DNA of 64,000 bases from contig DWWU01000009.1 of the NCBI GenBank assembly GCA_019119555.1, positions 1 through 64,000 of the forward strand, read 5' to 3'. Shown here in pieces: positions 37,928 through 48,202 of the stretch. Origin of the DNA: Candidatus Fusicatenibacter intestinigallinarum. GTDB lineage: Bacteria > Bacillota > Clostridia > Lachnospirales > Lachnospiraceae. The stretch's first letter is position 1, and the number at the start of each line of letters is the position of its first letter. A model generated the notes under the pieces. The model saw only the letters and a list, made by a program, of their open reading frames with translations, was not told where the DNA came from and ran no database searches. The position numbers and the translations under genes are program-made.

Positions 37928-38736
37928 TATTCCAATTCATCCTCGCTGTCTTCCTCTCCGGCCTCCGTATAGGGAACCACCACAGTCCCCTCGGCCTCCA
38001 GAGACTCCACCCGGATCTCTCCGAATGCTTCCTCCTGGACGATCCGGATCTTGCCTGTCTTCATCAGCTCCAGAATCGCCAGAAATGTGACGATAATCTG
38101 ATTTTTGCCAGGCTGTGCTTCCAGCAGCGCGCGGAAGCTGAAGTTTCTGTGTGCGACTGCATACCGCTCCACATAGGTCATTTTGTCCGGAAGACTGATC
38201 TCTTCCTTCTCAATTTTTCCGAACTTGCTCCGGATCGGGTCAATCTTGTTCTCCTGTCTTCGCAGGATCGCCCGGTAGACGGCGTTGAGCCGCTCCAGCG
38301 TCACGTTGGAGAGAAGCTCGCTGGTGTCCACCGGCTCCCGGTACTCCAGGACTTCTTCCGGCAGCGTCGGCTTTTTGTATACGGAGCGGGACGCCTCATT
38401 CATCCGGTCCCGCAGTTCATAGGACATATATTTGTACATTTTGTATTCCAGAAGCTGCCGTACAAGCTCCTCCCTGGGATCCTGCTCCTCGCCGTCCTCT
38501 TTGGTTTCCTTCGGAAGCAGCATCCGGCATTTGATGTCCAGCAGCGTCGCCGCCATGACCATGAACTCGCTCATCACATCCAGGTCTTCCTGCTCCATCT
38601 GCTGAATGTATTCCAGATACTGCTCTGTGATCTCCACGATCGGAATGTCATAAATATCTATTTTGTTTTTATCGATCAGGTGCAGCAGAAGGTCCAGCGG
38701 ACCCTCAAACACCGGAAGTTTTACAGGAATTCCCAT
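37927..38736 (-). CDS. scpA: Segregation and condensation protein A
   Basis: MGIPVKLPVFEGPLDLLLHLIDKNKIDIYDIPI, RNFSFRALLEAQ. Confidence 0.93.
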   Translation of the reverse strand: MGIPVKLPVFEGPLDLLLHLIDKNKIDIYDIPIVEITEQYLEYIQQMEQEDLDVMSEFMVMAATLLDIKCRMLLPKETKEDGEEQDPREELVRQLLEYKMYKYMSYELRDRMNEASRSVYKKPTLPEEVLEYREPVDTSELLSNVTLERLNAVYRAILRRQENKIDPIRSKFGKIEKEEISLPDKMTYVERYAVAHRNFSFRALLEAQPGKNQIIVTFLAILELMKTGKIRIVQEEAFGEIRVESLEAEGTVVVPYTEAGEEDSEDELE

Positions 38737-38794
38737 TCCATTTCTTTCCTCTCTCCTGCACGTTTCTTTGGGCGGTCCGACGGCTGCAGTTCTG

Positions 38795-39586
38795 TCATGT
38801 GACGTCCAGCACCACCAGTTCTCTGGGATTATGGATACGGAACGGTACGGTGTGTTCTCCGCAGCCGGCGCTGATGATCCGGTACGTCCCGTTCTTTTCA
38901 AAACAGCCGTGGCAGTTTTTCGGGAACAGCCGGAAATCCGGGCTGACAAGCCCCCGGGTTCCGAAGCCGACCACTCCGCCGTGATAATGGCCCGACAATG
39001 TGATATCCGCCCCGAAACGTTCATAGGTATCCGCGTATCCCGGGTGATGGGCCAGCAAAACCGACAGAGCGTCCTCCGGCGGAGTGCCGAAGACATCCGT
39101 CAGTTCCGTCACCGGAAGTTCCCGGCGGCTGAAACGTTCATAATATTCTTTCTTCATCTCAAACCCGTAAATCAGCACCCGGAGACCGTTTTTCCGGAAG
39201 GAAGCCGTCTGATTTTCCAGATAGACCGCCTTCGTCTTTGCCAGTCCTTCCCGCAGCCTGTCATAGGCGTCTCCGTAAACCTCCGGATACAGCTTCAGGC
39301 GGTACTCGTGGTTTCCGCAGGCGTAATAAACGGGAAACTCTTCCGCCAGCATCTTTACGCTCATAAGGCCCGGCTCCAGAGGATAACCGGGCTTCGCCAC
39401 AATCTGGTCTCCGCCGATCAGCACCGCGTCCGGCTCCTGGCTTCGCACCAGTTCCATCAGTCCCCTGTTGTCCGGGCCGTAAACCCCATTGTGCAGGTCG
39501 CTGATAAAAACAAACCGCAGGTTGTTTCCCTGTGGTCCGCACTTTCTGCTTTTCAAATCATATCTGCTTACTTTCAATTTCCCCAT
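38795..39586 (-). CDS. Metallophosphoesterase
   Basis: FVFISDLHNGVYG, IGGDQI, YACGNHE, LSGHYHGG. Confidence 0.9.
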   Translation of the reverse strand: MGKLKVSRYDLKSRKCGPQGNNLRFVFISDLHNGVYGPDNRGLMELVRSQEPDAVLIGGDQIVAKPGYPLEPGLMSVKMLAEEFPVYYACGNHEYRLKLYPEVYGDAYDRLREGLAKTKAVYLENQTASFRKNGLRVLIYGFEMKKEYYERFSRRELPVTELTDVFGTPPEDALSVLLAHHPGYADTYERFGADITLSGHYHGGVVGFGTRGLVSPDFRLFPKNCHGCFEKNGTYRIISAGCGEHTVPFRIHNPRELVVLDVT

Positions 39587-39660
39587 GTTCTGATTATACT
39601 GCAAATCAAAAATACACACAAGCCCCGGATTTTCGGACAGTTTCTCAGCGCCGCAGCCGC

Positions 39661-40350
39661 TCAGCTGACCGGACGGTCCAGCGCCTCTTTCGCCAGGCGG
39701 TCCGCCAGATCGTTCCATCGGTCTCCTGAATGTCCTTTCACCTTCCGGAACGTGATCTTCACCTTCTCCGACGCCTGCCGGTAGAACTCCCGGTAGGCTC
39801 TGGTGCCCTCTTTCTTTGCCTCCCACTGGCCCTCGCACCACTTGGAGATTCCCTCATAATCATGATAAATGCAGAGGCTGCGGATTCCGTGTTCCAGGCA
39901 GAATTCCATCGCTTTCATCGCCCCTTTGATTTCCCCTGCCACGTTCCGCATGGACGCCAGCTCCGGATCGGACCAGGCCTCCCTGAAATGCAGCTCCTGT
40001 CCCTTCCAGAACATGACAACGCCGCAGGAAAATCTCCGGTCCGGATGGTAATAGCTCCCGTCCACATAGGCAACCGCCTCCGGCTCCTCTCCGGTTCCCG
40101 GAGTCTCAGCCTGCGCCTCCGGGAGATTCACCACATCCCACGCCGCTGACGAAGGTTCCCCAGAGGCAGGTGTTCCGCCGGTCTGCCGGTTTCCCCCGGC
40201 GGCTGCAAAGCGTTCCGCCTCTTCCCTGGTTGGAAAGCTTTTAAAGACCGCCCCGGAAAATCCGTCCACCTGTTTCCTGCATTCTTCCCAGGTCAGATAC
40301 ACGCCCGGCACCCGCCCGCTCTGTACTGCATAAAATTTTTTCTTCGCCAT
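39661..40350 (-). CDS. Ribonuclease H (viroplasmin N-terminal domain plus RNase H1)
   Basis: MAKKKFYAVQSGRVPGVYLTWEECRKQVDGFSGAVFKSF; AYVDGSY, HSGDRWNDLADRLAKEA. Confidence 0.92.
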   Translation of the reverse strand: MAKKKFYAVQSGRVPGVYLTWEECRKQVDGFSGAVFKSFPTREEAERFAAAGGNRQTGGTPASGEPSSAAWDVVNLPEAQAETPGTGEEPEAVAYVDGSYYHPDRRFSCGVVMFWKGQELHFREAWSDPELASMRNVAGEIKGAMKAMEFCLEHGIRSLCIYHDYEGISKWCEGQWEAKKEGTRAYREFYRQASEKVKITFRKVKGHSGDRWNDLADRLAKEALDRPVS

Positions 40351-40391
40351 TGTCATCTCCTTGTTCTTCTTTTCTGTTCCGGAAGCTGCGT

Positions 40392-41591
40392 TTACGCGGT
40401 GGGCAGAAGCCGTGTCAGAGCTTCTTCCAGATAATCGATAAAATCTGCCGCTTCCACATCCGCCGTATACACAATCGCAACGCTTCCGATTTCTTCGCCG
40501 TTCCTGGAATAGACGGCCCTTCCGGCGGTCTCTCCTTTCCGCACGGGCGCCCTGACTTCCTCCGGCAGTTCTATGTATTTTTCCACTCCCGAAAGCTTCT
40601 GTCCGCTGCAGTCCAGATAGCGGAATTCATTTTCAAAATTCACAGGCGCTTCCTTTTCCTTTCCCTGGATCACTTCGACAGGCTCCAGCGCCTCCTTGTT
40701 TTCATCCACGTATAGACTGCACTTTCCGAAGCCGTAGTTCAGCATCGCCGTGGCGTCCGCAAACCGCACCTTATGGTCCGGGGCTCCCATCACGACCGCA
40801 ATCAGTGTGATTCCGTCCCTCTGCGCCACCGCGGAAACGCAGTATTTCGCCACAGAAGTACTTCCCGTCTTCAGCCCCACGCAGCCGTCATAGCTGGAAA
40901 TCAGCTTGTTCGTGTTGGTCAGAGTAAACGGCTTCGTCCCCTGAGCCGTCACATGGGTGATGTCCTCCATCCAGATCGAAGAGTATTCCAGAATCTTCGG
41001 ATAACGCTCGATCAGCTCTCTCGACACAACCGCCACGTCTCTGGCCGTCGTATAGTGTCCCGCCGAATCCGTCAGGCCGCAGCAGTCCTCAAACTTTGTG
41101 TTCTCCATTCCGAGCCCCGCCGCCCGCTCATTCATCCGTGCGACAAACTCGCTCTCCGTTCCGGCGATATGCTCCGCCATCGCCACCGCCGCGTCATTTC
41201 CCGACGCGATGACGATGCACTTGATCAGCGTCTCCACCGTCTGTTTCTCCCCTTCCTCCAGAAACACCTGGGAGCCGCCCATACTCTTTGCGTAAGCGCT
41301 AGTCGTGACCTCCTCATCCATCGTAAGGTTTCCGTTTTCCAGTTCATCAAAAATCAGAAGAAGCGTCATGATCTTCGTAATGCTGGCGGGACTCCTCTGC
41401 TCGTCTGCATTCTGTTCGTAAATCACCTGACCGGTACTGGCCTCCATCAGCAGAGCGGAAGGGGACGAGAGAGATAAGGCCGCAGTCTGGCTCTGTGCAT
41501 CTGTCTCCGGATCCGCCCGGACAGACTCCGCCGGCCACAGCACGGTCAGAAACAGAAAAAAGGCACAGATTCCACAAAGAAATCGTTTCAT
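40392..41591 (-). CDS. D-alanyl-D-alanine carboxypeptidase (DacF/PBP5-like)
   Basis: SPASITKIMTLLLIFD, ASGNDAAVAMAEHIAG, GLKTGSTSVAKYCVS. Confidence 0.94.
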   Translation of the reverse strand: MKRFLCGICAFFLFLTVLWPAESVRADPETDAQSQTAALSLSSPSALLMEASTGQVIYEQNADEQRSPASITKIMTLLLIFDELENGNLTMDEEVTTSAYAKSMGGSQVFLEEGEKQTVETLIKCIVIASGNDAAVAMAEHIAGTESEFVARMNERAAGLGMENTKFEDCCGLTDSAGHYTTARDVAVVSRELIERYPKILEYSSIWMEDITHVTAQGTKPFTLTNTNKLISSYDGCVGLKTGSTSVAKYCVSAVAQRDGITLIAVVMGAPDHKVRFADATAMLNYGFGKCSLYVDENKEALEPVEVIQGKEKEAPVNFENEFRYLDCSGQKLSGVEKYIELPEEVRAPVRKGETAGRAVYSRNGEEIGSVAIVYTADVEAADFIDYLEEALTRLLPTA

Positions 41592-41665
41592 ACATACACC
41601 CCGTTTTGTTTATATGGTAATGTATGAGGAATCCATACCTTGTTATACCTTTTTTTGTACCAGGT

Positions 41666-41721
41666 GTTACAGTTCAGCCAGGCCTGCGCATTTGCAACAG
41701 TTCAGCCAGATGAACTGTTAC
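41666..41721 (-). repeat. MITE-like palindromic element copy G (partial)
   Basis: Minus-strand GTAACAGTTCATCTGGCTGAACTGTTGC...GCAGGCCTGGCTGAACTGTAAC; supplies stop codon of cls-like gene. Confidence 0.75.
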
Positions 41722-43295
41722 AGCATCGGCGCAAACAGGCGCAGCACCGACTGTATCATGCGGACCGCCAGATTTCTGGAACGCACCTTCTCCAGCTGCA
41801 TCTCCTCCGACACCTCAAACGTATTCAGGGCGTCCTGGCGGATCTGCAGCACAGAGCTGTTTTTATAGAGAAATACGCCGCACTCAAAATGCAGGTAAAG
41901 GCTGCGGTAATCCACGTTAAAGGTACCGCAAGTCGCCATCTCGTCGTCGCAGACAAAACTCTTCGAATGGATAAATCCCGGAAGATATTCATAGATCCGC
42001 ACGCCCGCCTCCATCAGCGGCTCGTAGTAAGACTGCGTCAGAAGGAAAACGGATTTCTTGTCCGGAATTGACGGCGTGACAATCCGCACGTCAACGCCCC
42101 GCTTGGCCGCCTGACAGAGGGCGGTGAGGGTTTCGTTATCCGGAATCAGGTAGGGCGTAAAAATGTAGAGATACCGTTTTGCGTAGTTGATGATATTCAG
42201 GTATACGCTCTCTCCCACCGTCTCGCTGTCCATCGGCGAATCTCCGTAGGGCTGTACCAGCCCGTCCGCCTCGAACTCTCCGATGTGGTAAATATGCGGA
42301 CGATACCGGCCGAACTCACAGGCGGTCCCTGTAATGACGCTCCACATCTGCAGGAACATGACCGTGAAAGTCCACACAGCTTCCCCGTACAGCCAGATGC
42401 CGGAATCCTTCCAGTGGCCGAATCTCCTTTTCCTGTTGATATACTCGTCCGCAAGATTGATGCCTCCGGTGAACGCGGTGTGACCGTCAATCACTGTGAT
42501 TTTTCTGTGATCCCTGTTATTCATTACCACGTTCAGCACCGGACGGAACTGATTAAACGCCGCGCAGCGGATTCCGCAGGCCTGAAGCGTCCGGTAGTAC
42601 TGGGCAGGAAGCGTGTTGACGCATCCCAGATCATCATAAATCAGGCGTACTTCCACGCCCGCCGCGGCCTTTTCCTTCAGCACCTCCAGAATCGAGTCCC
42701 ACATATAGCCTTCGGCGATGATAAAGTATTCCATGAAAATATAATGTTCGGCCTTCTTCAGTTCCTCCAGGTATTTCGCAAACCAGTCTTCACCCACCGC
42801 ATAGTACTCGGTCCGCGTGTTCGAATACAGAGGCGCATGGGCATAGTCGCTCAGGTAGCGGCACTGTCCGGCGACCCCTGGATTCTCCTTTTCCAGGTAA
42901 TCCACCAGGAGACTGTCCTTCTTTATAATATTTTTGTTTTCATCAAGCACCCTGTCGTAGGCTATTCGAAATTTGTGCGCCAGTCTTGAGTGACCGAGCA
43001 CCGCATACAGAATAATTCCGACAACCGGAAATACCAGGATGCAGAACGTCCACATCAGCTTGTACCCCGGATTCAGGTTCTGACTCACCAGCCACAGCAC
43101 GGTGATGATCGCAATAAACGTCAGCAGGTAAGTCACATAAATCGATCTTTCATTCAGGATCAGAATCACTCCGATGATCCACGCAAGCTGCAGAGCCAAC
43201 GCAGCCAGAATAATAAACAGGCGGGTCGACACGATTCTCAGAATTTTCCTGGCCAGCCCGAAGATCTGGTAAAGCATGTTCCAGATTGCTTTCAT
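41718..43295 (-). CDS. cls: Cardiolipin synthase (PLD superfamily)
   Basis: Two HxK motifs: NNRDHRKITVIDGHTAFTGG, FIHSKSFVCDDEMATCGTFNVDYRS. Confidence 0.93.
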   Translation of the reverse strand: MKAIWNMLYQIFGLARKILRIVSTRLFIILAALALQLAWIIGVILILNERSIYVTYLLTFIAIITVLWLVSQNLNPGYKLMWTFCILVFPVVGIILYAVLGHSRLAHKFRIAYDRVLDENKNIIKKDSLLVDYLEKENPGVAGQCRYLSDYAHAPLYSNTRTEYYAVGEDWFAKYLEELKKAEHYIFMEYFIIAEGYMWDSILEVLKEKAAAGVEVRLIYDDLGCVNTLPAQYYRTLQACGIRCAAFNQFRPVLNVVMNNRDHRKITVIDGHTAFTGGINLADEYINRKRRFGHWKDSGIWLYGEAVWTFTVMFLQMWSVITGTACEFGRYRPHIYHIGEFEADGLVQPYGDSPMDSETVGESVYLNIINYAKRYLYIFTPYLIPDNETLTALCQAAKRGVDVRIVTPSIPDKKSVFLLTQSYYEPLMEAGVRIYEYLPGFIHSKSFVCDDEMATCGTFNVDYRSLYLHFECGVFLYKNSSVLQIRQDALNTFEVSEEMQLEKVRSRNLAVRMIQSVLRLFAPML

Positions 43296-43390
43296 TTTTC
43301 ACCATCTTTCCGCCGCCGGATTTCAAAGGTGTCAGAATCATCCCGTTTCCCGCGGCTATGCTGCCGGCTGTTCCGGCGCTATTTTAAAAA

Positions 43391-43421
43391 TCCCCGGAGA
43401 GATAGGGTTTCTCACCGGGGA
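43391..43421 (-). terminator. Intrinsic terminator of rpsU
   Basis: TCCCCGGtgaga...tctCCGGGGA followed by TTTTT on minus strand. Confidence 0.8.
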
Positions 43422-43433
43422 TTTTCTGCACAA

Positions 43434-43610
43434 TTAATTATACTTACGTTTTCTGGCAGCTTCAGATTTCTTTTTGCGGCGAACGCTCGGCTTTTCGTAA
43501 TGCTCTCTCTTGCGAATCTCCTGCTGAATTCCTGCCTTTGCACAGCTACGCTTGAATCTGCGTAAAGCGCTGTCCAACGTCTCGTTCTCTTTTACGATTA
43601 CATTTGACAT
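43434..43610 (-). CDS. rpsU: 30S ribosomal protein S21
   Basis: [58 protein letters not shown]. Confidence 0.97.
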   Translation of the reverse strand: MSNVIVKENETLDSALRRFKRSCAKAGIQQEIRKREHYEKPSVRRKKKSEAARKRKYN

Positions 43611-43759
43611 AGTCTCACACCTAACCTCCCTCCAGTTGCAGATTGTGCATAATACAACTGTATGGGTATTTTTCTGCACTAGATTTATTATAGCAGAAAT
43701 TTTTCATTCGTCAATATTTTTTTGACTTTTTATTACAGATTTTTAGTAACAGTTCTATG

Positions 43760-46402
43760 TCAGGCTTTGATCTGTCCTTCCAGCACTTCTGGCACTTTCG
43801 CAATCGCCTCCGGGATTTTCTCCGGCTGCTTTCCTCCGGCCTGCGCCATATTCGGACGGCCGCCTCCGCCGCCTCCTACGATGGAAGCCACGGCTTTGAT
43901 CAGATTTCCGGCATGCGCGCCTTTCTTCATCGCACCGTCGGTGGCCATCGCAAGAAGGCTGACCTTTCCGTTCTGAAAAGACGCCAGGACAACAACGCCT
44001 TCGCCCAGCTTTTCCTTCAGCTGATCGCCCAGGTCGCGCAGCCCGTTCATATCTACGCCCTCCACAGAGGCCGCCAGCAGCTTCACACCTTTCACTTCCG
44101 TCACCTTGTCCATCACGTCGCCCAGGGAATTCTGCGCCATTTTGCTCTTCAGAGACTCGTTCTCCGAGGACAGCTCCTTATTTTCCGCCATCAGATGACG
44201 GATCTTTCCGTCCAGCTCCGCCGGAGTCGTCTTCAGCAGAGCCGCTGCGCTGTGAAGCAGCGCTTCCTGTTCTCTGTAATACTTCAGAACGCCTTCTCCG
44301 GTCAGCGCTTCGATTCTGCGAACGCCTGCCGCCACGCCGGACTCAGAGACAATCTTAAACTGCATAATCTCACTGGTGTTGTGTACATGGGTACCGCCGC
44401 AGAGTTCTTTGGAGAAGTCTCCCATGGATACCACGCGGACCTCATCGCCGTATTTCTCGCCGAACAGCGCCATCGCGCCGGATTTCTTCGCGGATTCAAT
44501 GTCCATGATATCGGTCCGGACCGGCAGCTGCTCCTGAATTTCCTGATTCACCAGGGCTTCCACCTTGTCCAGCTCTTCCTGCGTCATCGCCGCAAAGTGG
44601 GCGAAGTCGAAACGCAGACGGGTCGGAGTCACAAGAGAACCTTTCTGTTCCACATGGGAGCTGAGCACCGTTTTCAGCGCTTTCTGAAGCAGATGGGTCG
44701 CGCTGTGGTTTTTCTCTGTATTCTTTCTTGCCGAACGGCACACCTCCAGCGTCACCTCATCGCCTTCGGAAATCATTCCGGATTTCATCACGCCCACATG
44801 GCCGTATTTTCCGCCGCGCAGCTTGATGGTTTCCTCCACCTCAAAGACGCCGTTGGCGGTGCGGATCTCCCCGCAGTCGCCGATCTGTCCGCCCATCGTC
44901 GCGTAGAACGGAGTTTTCTTCACGAAAACAGTTCCCTTCTGTCCTTCCATCAGAGCGTTGACGATCTCTGTCTCGGTGGTCAGCACCGTCACTTTGGAAG
45001 TGTCAGTCAGCGTCGTGTAACCGGTAAACTCTGTCGTCACCGACGGATCGATCTCGTCGTAAACCGTAGCGTCCGCGCCCATGTAGTTTGTCGTCTCACG
45101 GGCGGTTCTCGCACGGTTTCTCTGCTCTTCCATCGCTTTCTGGAAACCGTCCTCGTCGATCTCATATCCCTTCTCCGCCAGAATCTCTCTGGTCAGGTCC
45201 AGCGGAAATCCATAAGTATCGTACAGTTTGAATGCATCGTCGCCGGAAAGGATGCTGCTTCCTTCCGCCGCCATCTTTTCCTCCAGCTCCGCCAGAATCG
45301 AAAGGCCCTGATCGATGGTCTTGTTGAACTGTTTTTCCTCGTTATTCAGTACATTGAAAATAAAATCTTTCTTCTCGTCCAGCTCCGGATAACCGTCCTT
45401 GCTTCCCTCGATCACACCGGCGCTCAGTTCCGCCAGAAACAGGCGGTCGATTCCCAGCAGACGTCCGTGGCGCGCCGCGCGGCGGATCAGACGGCGAAGA
45501 ACGTAGCCGCGTCCTTCATTGGTCGGCATGATGCCGTCGGAAATCATAAAGGTCGCGGAACGGATATGATCGGTGATCAGACGGATGGACACATCCTTTT
45601 CATGATCCGTCTCATAGGTGACTCCTGCGATTGCGCAGACCTGATCGCGCAGCGCCTGGATCGTATCCACATCAAAGATGGAATCCACGTCCTGAACAAC
45701 CACTGCCAGACGCTCCAGACCCATTCCGGTATCGATATTTTTCTGTGCCAGCTCAGTGTAATGACCTTCTCCGTCATTGTTAAACTGGCTGAATACATTG
45801 TTCCATACTTCCATGTAACGGTCGCAGTCGCAGCCTACCGTACAGTCCGGCTTTCCGCAGCCGTATTTTTCCCCGCGGTCATAGTAAATTTCAGAACATG
45901 GTCCGCAGGGGCCTGCGCCGTGTTCCCAGAAGTTGTCCTCCTTGCCGAAGCGGAAAATTCTCTCCGGAGCGATTCCGATCTCTTTTTCCCAGATTTCAAA
46001 CGCCTCGTCGTCATCCTCGTATACGGAAGGATACAGACGGTCCGGATCCAGTCCCACCACTTCGGTCAGGAATTCCCAGGACCATGCAATCGCCTCATGT
46101 TTGAAGTAATCGCCGAACGAGAAGTTTCCAAGCATCTCAAAAAACGTACCGTGGCGGGCAGTTTTTCCCACGTTTTCAATATCACCGGTACGGATACATT
46201 TCTGACAGGTTGTGACACGTCTTCTCGGCGGAATCTCCGCTCCTGTAAAATACGGCTTCAGCGGAGCCATACCTGAATTGATCAGAAGAAGACTTTTATC
46301 ATTCTGCGGCACGAGAGAGAAACTCTTCATTGCCAGATGTCCTTTGCTCTCGAAGAATTCCAGAAACATTCTACGGAGCTCATTCACGCCATACTTTTTC
46401 AA
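43760..46402 (-). CDS. alaS: Alanine-tRNA ligase
   Basis: FLEFFESKGHLAMKSFSLVPQNDKSLLLINSGMAPLKPYF, full-length AlaRS with DHHA1 C-terminus. Confidence 0.98.
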   Translation of the reverse strand: MKKYGVNELRRMFLEFFESKGHLAMKSFSLVPQNDKSLLLINSGMAPLKPYFTGAEIPPRRRVTTCQKCIRTGDIENVGKTARHGTFFEMLGNFSFGDYFKHEAIAWSWEFLTEVVGLDPDRLYPSVYEDDDEAFEIWEKEIGIAPERIFRFGKEDNFWEHGAGPCGPCSEIYYDRGEKYGCGKPDCTVGCDCDRYMEVWNNVFSQFNNDGEGHYTELAQKNIDTGMGLERLAVVVQDVDSIFDVDTIQALRDQVCAIAGVTYETDHEKDVSIRLITDHIRSATFMISDGIMPTNEGRGYVLRRLIRRAARHGRLLGIDRLFLAELSAGVIEGSKDGYPELDEKKDFIFNVLNNEEKQFNKTIDQGLSILAELEEKMAAEGSSILSGDDAFKLYDTYGFPLDLTREILAEKGYEIDEDGFQKAMEEQRNRARTARETTNYMGADATVYDEIDPSVTTEFTGYTTLTDTSKVTVLTTETEIVNALMEGQKGTVFVKKTPFYATMGGQIGDCGEIRTANGVFEVEETIKLRGGKYGHVGVMKSGMISEGDEVTLEVCRSARKNTEKNHSATHLLQKALKTVLSSHVEQKGSLVTPTRLRFDFAHFAAMTQEELDKVEALVNQEIQEQLPVRTDIMDIESAKKSGAMALFGEKYGDEVRVVSMGDFSKELCGGTHVHNTSEIMQFKIVSESGVAAGVRRIEALTGEGVLKYYREQEALLHSAAALLKTTPAELDGKIRHLMAENKELSSENESLKSKMAQNSLGDVMDKVTEVKGVKLLAASVEGVDMNGLRDLGDQLKEKLGEGVVVLASFQNGKVSLLAMATDGAMKKGAHAGNLIKAVASIVGGGGGGRPNMAQAGGKQPEKIPEAIAKVPEVLEGQIKA

Positions 46403-46491
46403 CGTTTTTTCCTCCTAAACGACCTGCGAAAGAGCCAAAAGCACTGCTTCTGACTCTTTTGCTTATATCCTATATACTATACCACAACACG

Positions 46492-47739
46492 TTATCCGAC
46501 GCAAATCTTTTTAAATTTCTTTTTGCCTCTTCTCAGCACGGAACCCTCCGGCAGAATGCTCTCTTTCTTCACCTGGAATCTGATATCTGTAATCTTTTCG
46601 CCGTCCAGAGTAACGCCTCCCTGTTCGATCGCACGGCGGCCTTCGTTTCTGGTTCCGACCAGCTCCGCTTTCTGCAGCAGGGTGATCAGGTCGATGCTGC
46701 CGTCGGTGAAATCCTCGTCCGTCAGCTCAGTGGTCGGCATATGCTCTGCGTCTCCGCCGCCGGCAAACATTGCCTTCGCGCCGGACTCCGCTTTCTTCGC
46801 CTCTTCTTCTCCGTGTACCAGAGCGGTCAGCTCGTATGCCAGAATCTCCTTTGCACGGTTCAGCTGGCTGCCTTCCCAGGTATCCATCTCGTCGATCTGC
46901 TCCAGCGGCAGGAAGGTCAGCATCCGCAGACATTTCAGGACATCAGCGTCCGCCACATTTCTCCAGTACTGGTAAAAATCAAACGGGGAAGTCTTGTTCG
47001 GATCCAGCCATACGGCTCCCGACTGGGTCTTGCCCATCTTCTTTCCTTCCGAATTCAGCAGAAGGGTGATCGTCATCGCGTATGCATCCTTGCCCAGTTT
47101 CCGGCGGATCAGCTCTGTGCCGCCAAGCATGTTGCTCCACTGGTCGTCGCCGCCGAACTGCATATTGCAGCCGTATCTCTGGAACAGTTCGTAGAAGTCG
47201 TAGCTCTGCATCAGCATGTAGTTGAACTCAAGGAAGCTCAGTCCTTTTTCCATTCTCTGCTTATAGCACTCTGCCGTCAGCATCCGGTTGACGGAGAAAT
47301 GCGGGCCGATCTCACGCAGAAAGTCAACGTAGTTCAGGTCGAGCAGCCAGTCCGCGTTGTTGACCATCAGCGCCTTGCCCTCGGAGAAGTCGATAAAACG
47401 GCTCATCTGCTTTTTGAAACAGTCGCAGTTGTGCTGGATCGTCTCCTTTGTCATCATCTGACGCATATCGGTGCGGCCGGACGGATCGCCGACCATTCCC
47501 GTTCCGCCTCCCAGCAGGGCGATCGGGCGGTTTCCCGCCTCCTGAAGCCGTTTCATCAGGCACAGCGCCATGAAGTGTCCCACATGGAGGGAATCCGCGG
47601 TGGGGTCAAAACCGATGTAGAAGGTTGCTTTTCCATTGTCGATCAGTTCTCTGATTTCTTTTTCGTCCGTCACCTGTGCAATCAGGCCGCGGGCTACCAG
47701 TTCGTCATAGATTTTCATTGTCTTTTCTCTCCTTTTCAC
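46492..47739 (-). CDS. tyrS: Tyrosine-tRNA ligase
   Basis: [32 protein letters not shown]. Confidence 0.97.
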   Translation of the reverse strand: MKRREKTMKIYDELVARGLIAQVTDEKEIRELIDNGKATFYIGFDPTADSLHVGHFMALCLMKRLQEAGNRPIALLGGGTGMVGDPSGRTDMRQMMTKETIQHNCDCFKKQMSRFIDFSEGKALMVNNADWLLDLNYVDFLREIGPHFSVNRMLTAECYKQRMEKGLSFLEFNYMLMQSYDFYELFQRYGCNMQFGGDDQWSNMLGGTELIRRKLGKDAYAMTITLLLNSEGKKMGKTQSGAVWLDPNKTSPFDFYQYWRNVADADVLKCLRMLTFLPLEQIDEMDTWEGSQLNRAKEILAYELTALVHGEEEAKKAESGAKAMFAGGGDAEHMPTTELTDEDFTDGSIDLITLLQKAELVGTRNEGRRAIEQGGVTLDGEKITDIRFQVKKESILPEGSVLRRGKKKFKKICVG

Positions 47740-47824
47740 TTACTGTATTGTCGTATTCTGTACAGGGCGATGAGCCGGAAAGATCCGAAATTTATATAAC
47801 AGGAACACAGTTTCCTGTTATATA

Positions 47825-48113
47825 AAAAAACTCCCGCCCTTTCTCTGAAAGGACGAGAGTGTACATTCTCCCGTGTTACCACCTTACTTCACAACTGCCT
47901 CACGACAGCTGCCTCTGTCGGTATCCAGACTTCGAATACCCTGACGCTGTAACGTTCGTCTCTTACGTCGCAGCCTACTTACGGCCTGTCTCTTTCTTCC
48001 GTGTTCGGTGCGCAGCTTGGGGAGGTATTCAACAGCATTTCATCATGCGCCTCTCATCCGCCGGCAGCTTTCTGTTTTCATCCATGCTTTTTACTTGGTC
48101 CCGTCATCGCCTT
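47825..48113 (-). promoter_or_regulatory. T-box leader upstream of tyrS
   Basis: Minus-strand AAGTAAGGTGGTAACACGGGAGAA and terminator CTCGTCCTTTCAGAGAAAGGGCGGGAG-TTTTTTT; promoter TTGACA-17-TATACT just upstream. Confidence 0.9.
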
Positions 48114-48202
48114 TTTGTTCAGTATATCCAGATGGCCAGTGTTTGTCAAGTGGTTTTCGGACGAAAACATCCGGCTGAACCGTTTGTTTATTTTTAACTG
48201 TT

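Noticed and set aside
37927-39096. ORF-track 389-aa version of ScpA
   Set aside because: N-terminal 120 aa overlap the metallophosphoesterase gene out of frame; ScpA starts at MGIPVKLPVFEG (38736)
43757-46276. 839-aa plus-strand ORF
   Set aside because: Antisense to alaS, which is unambiguous on the minus strand
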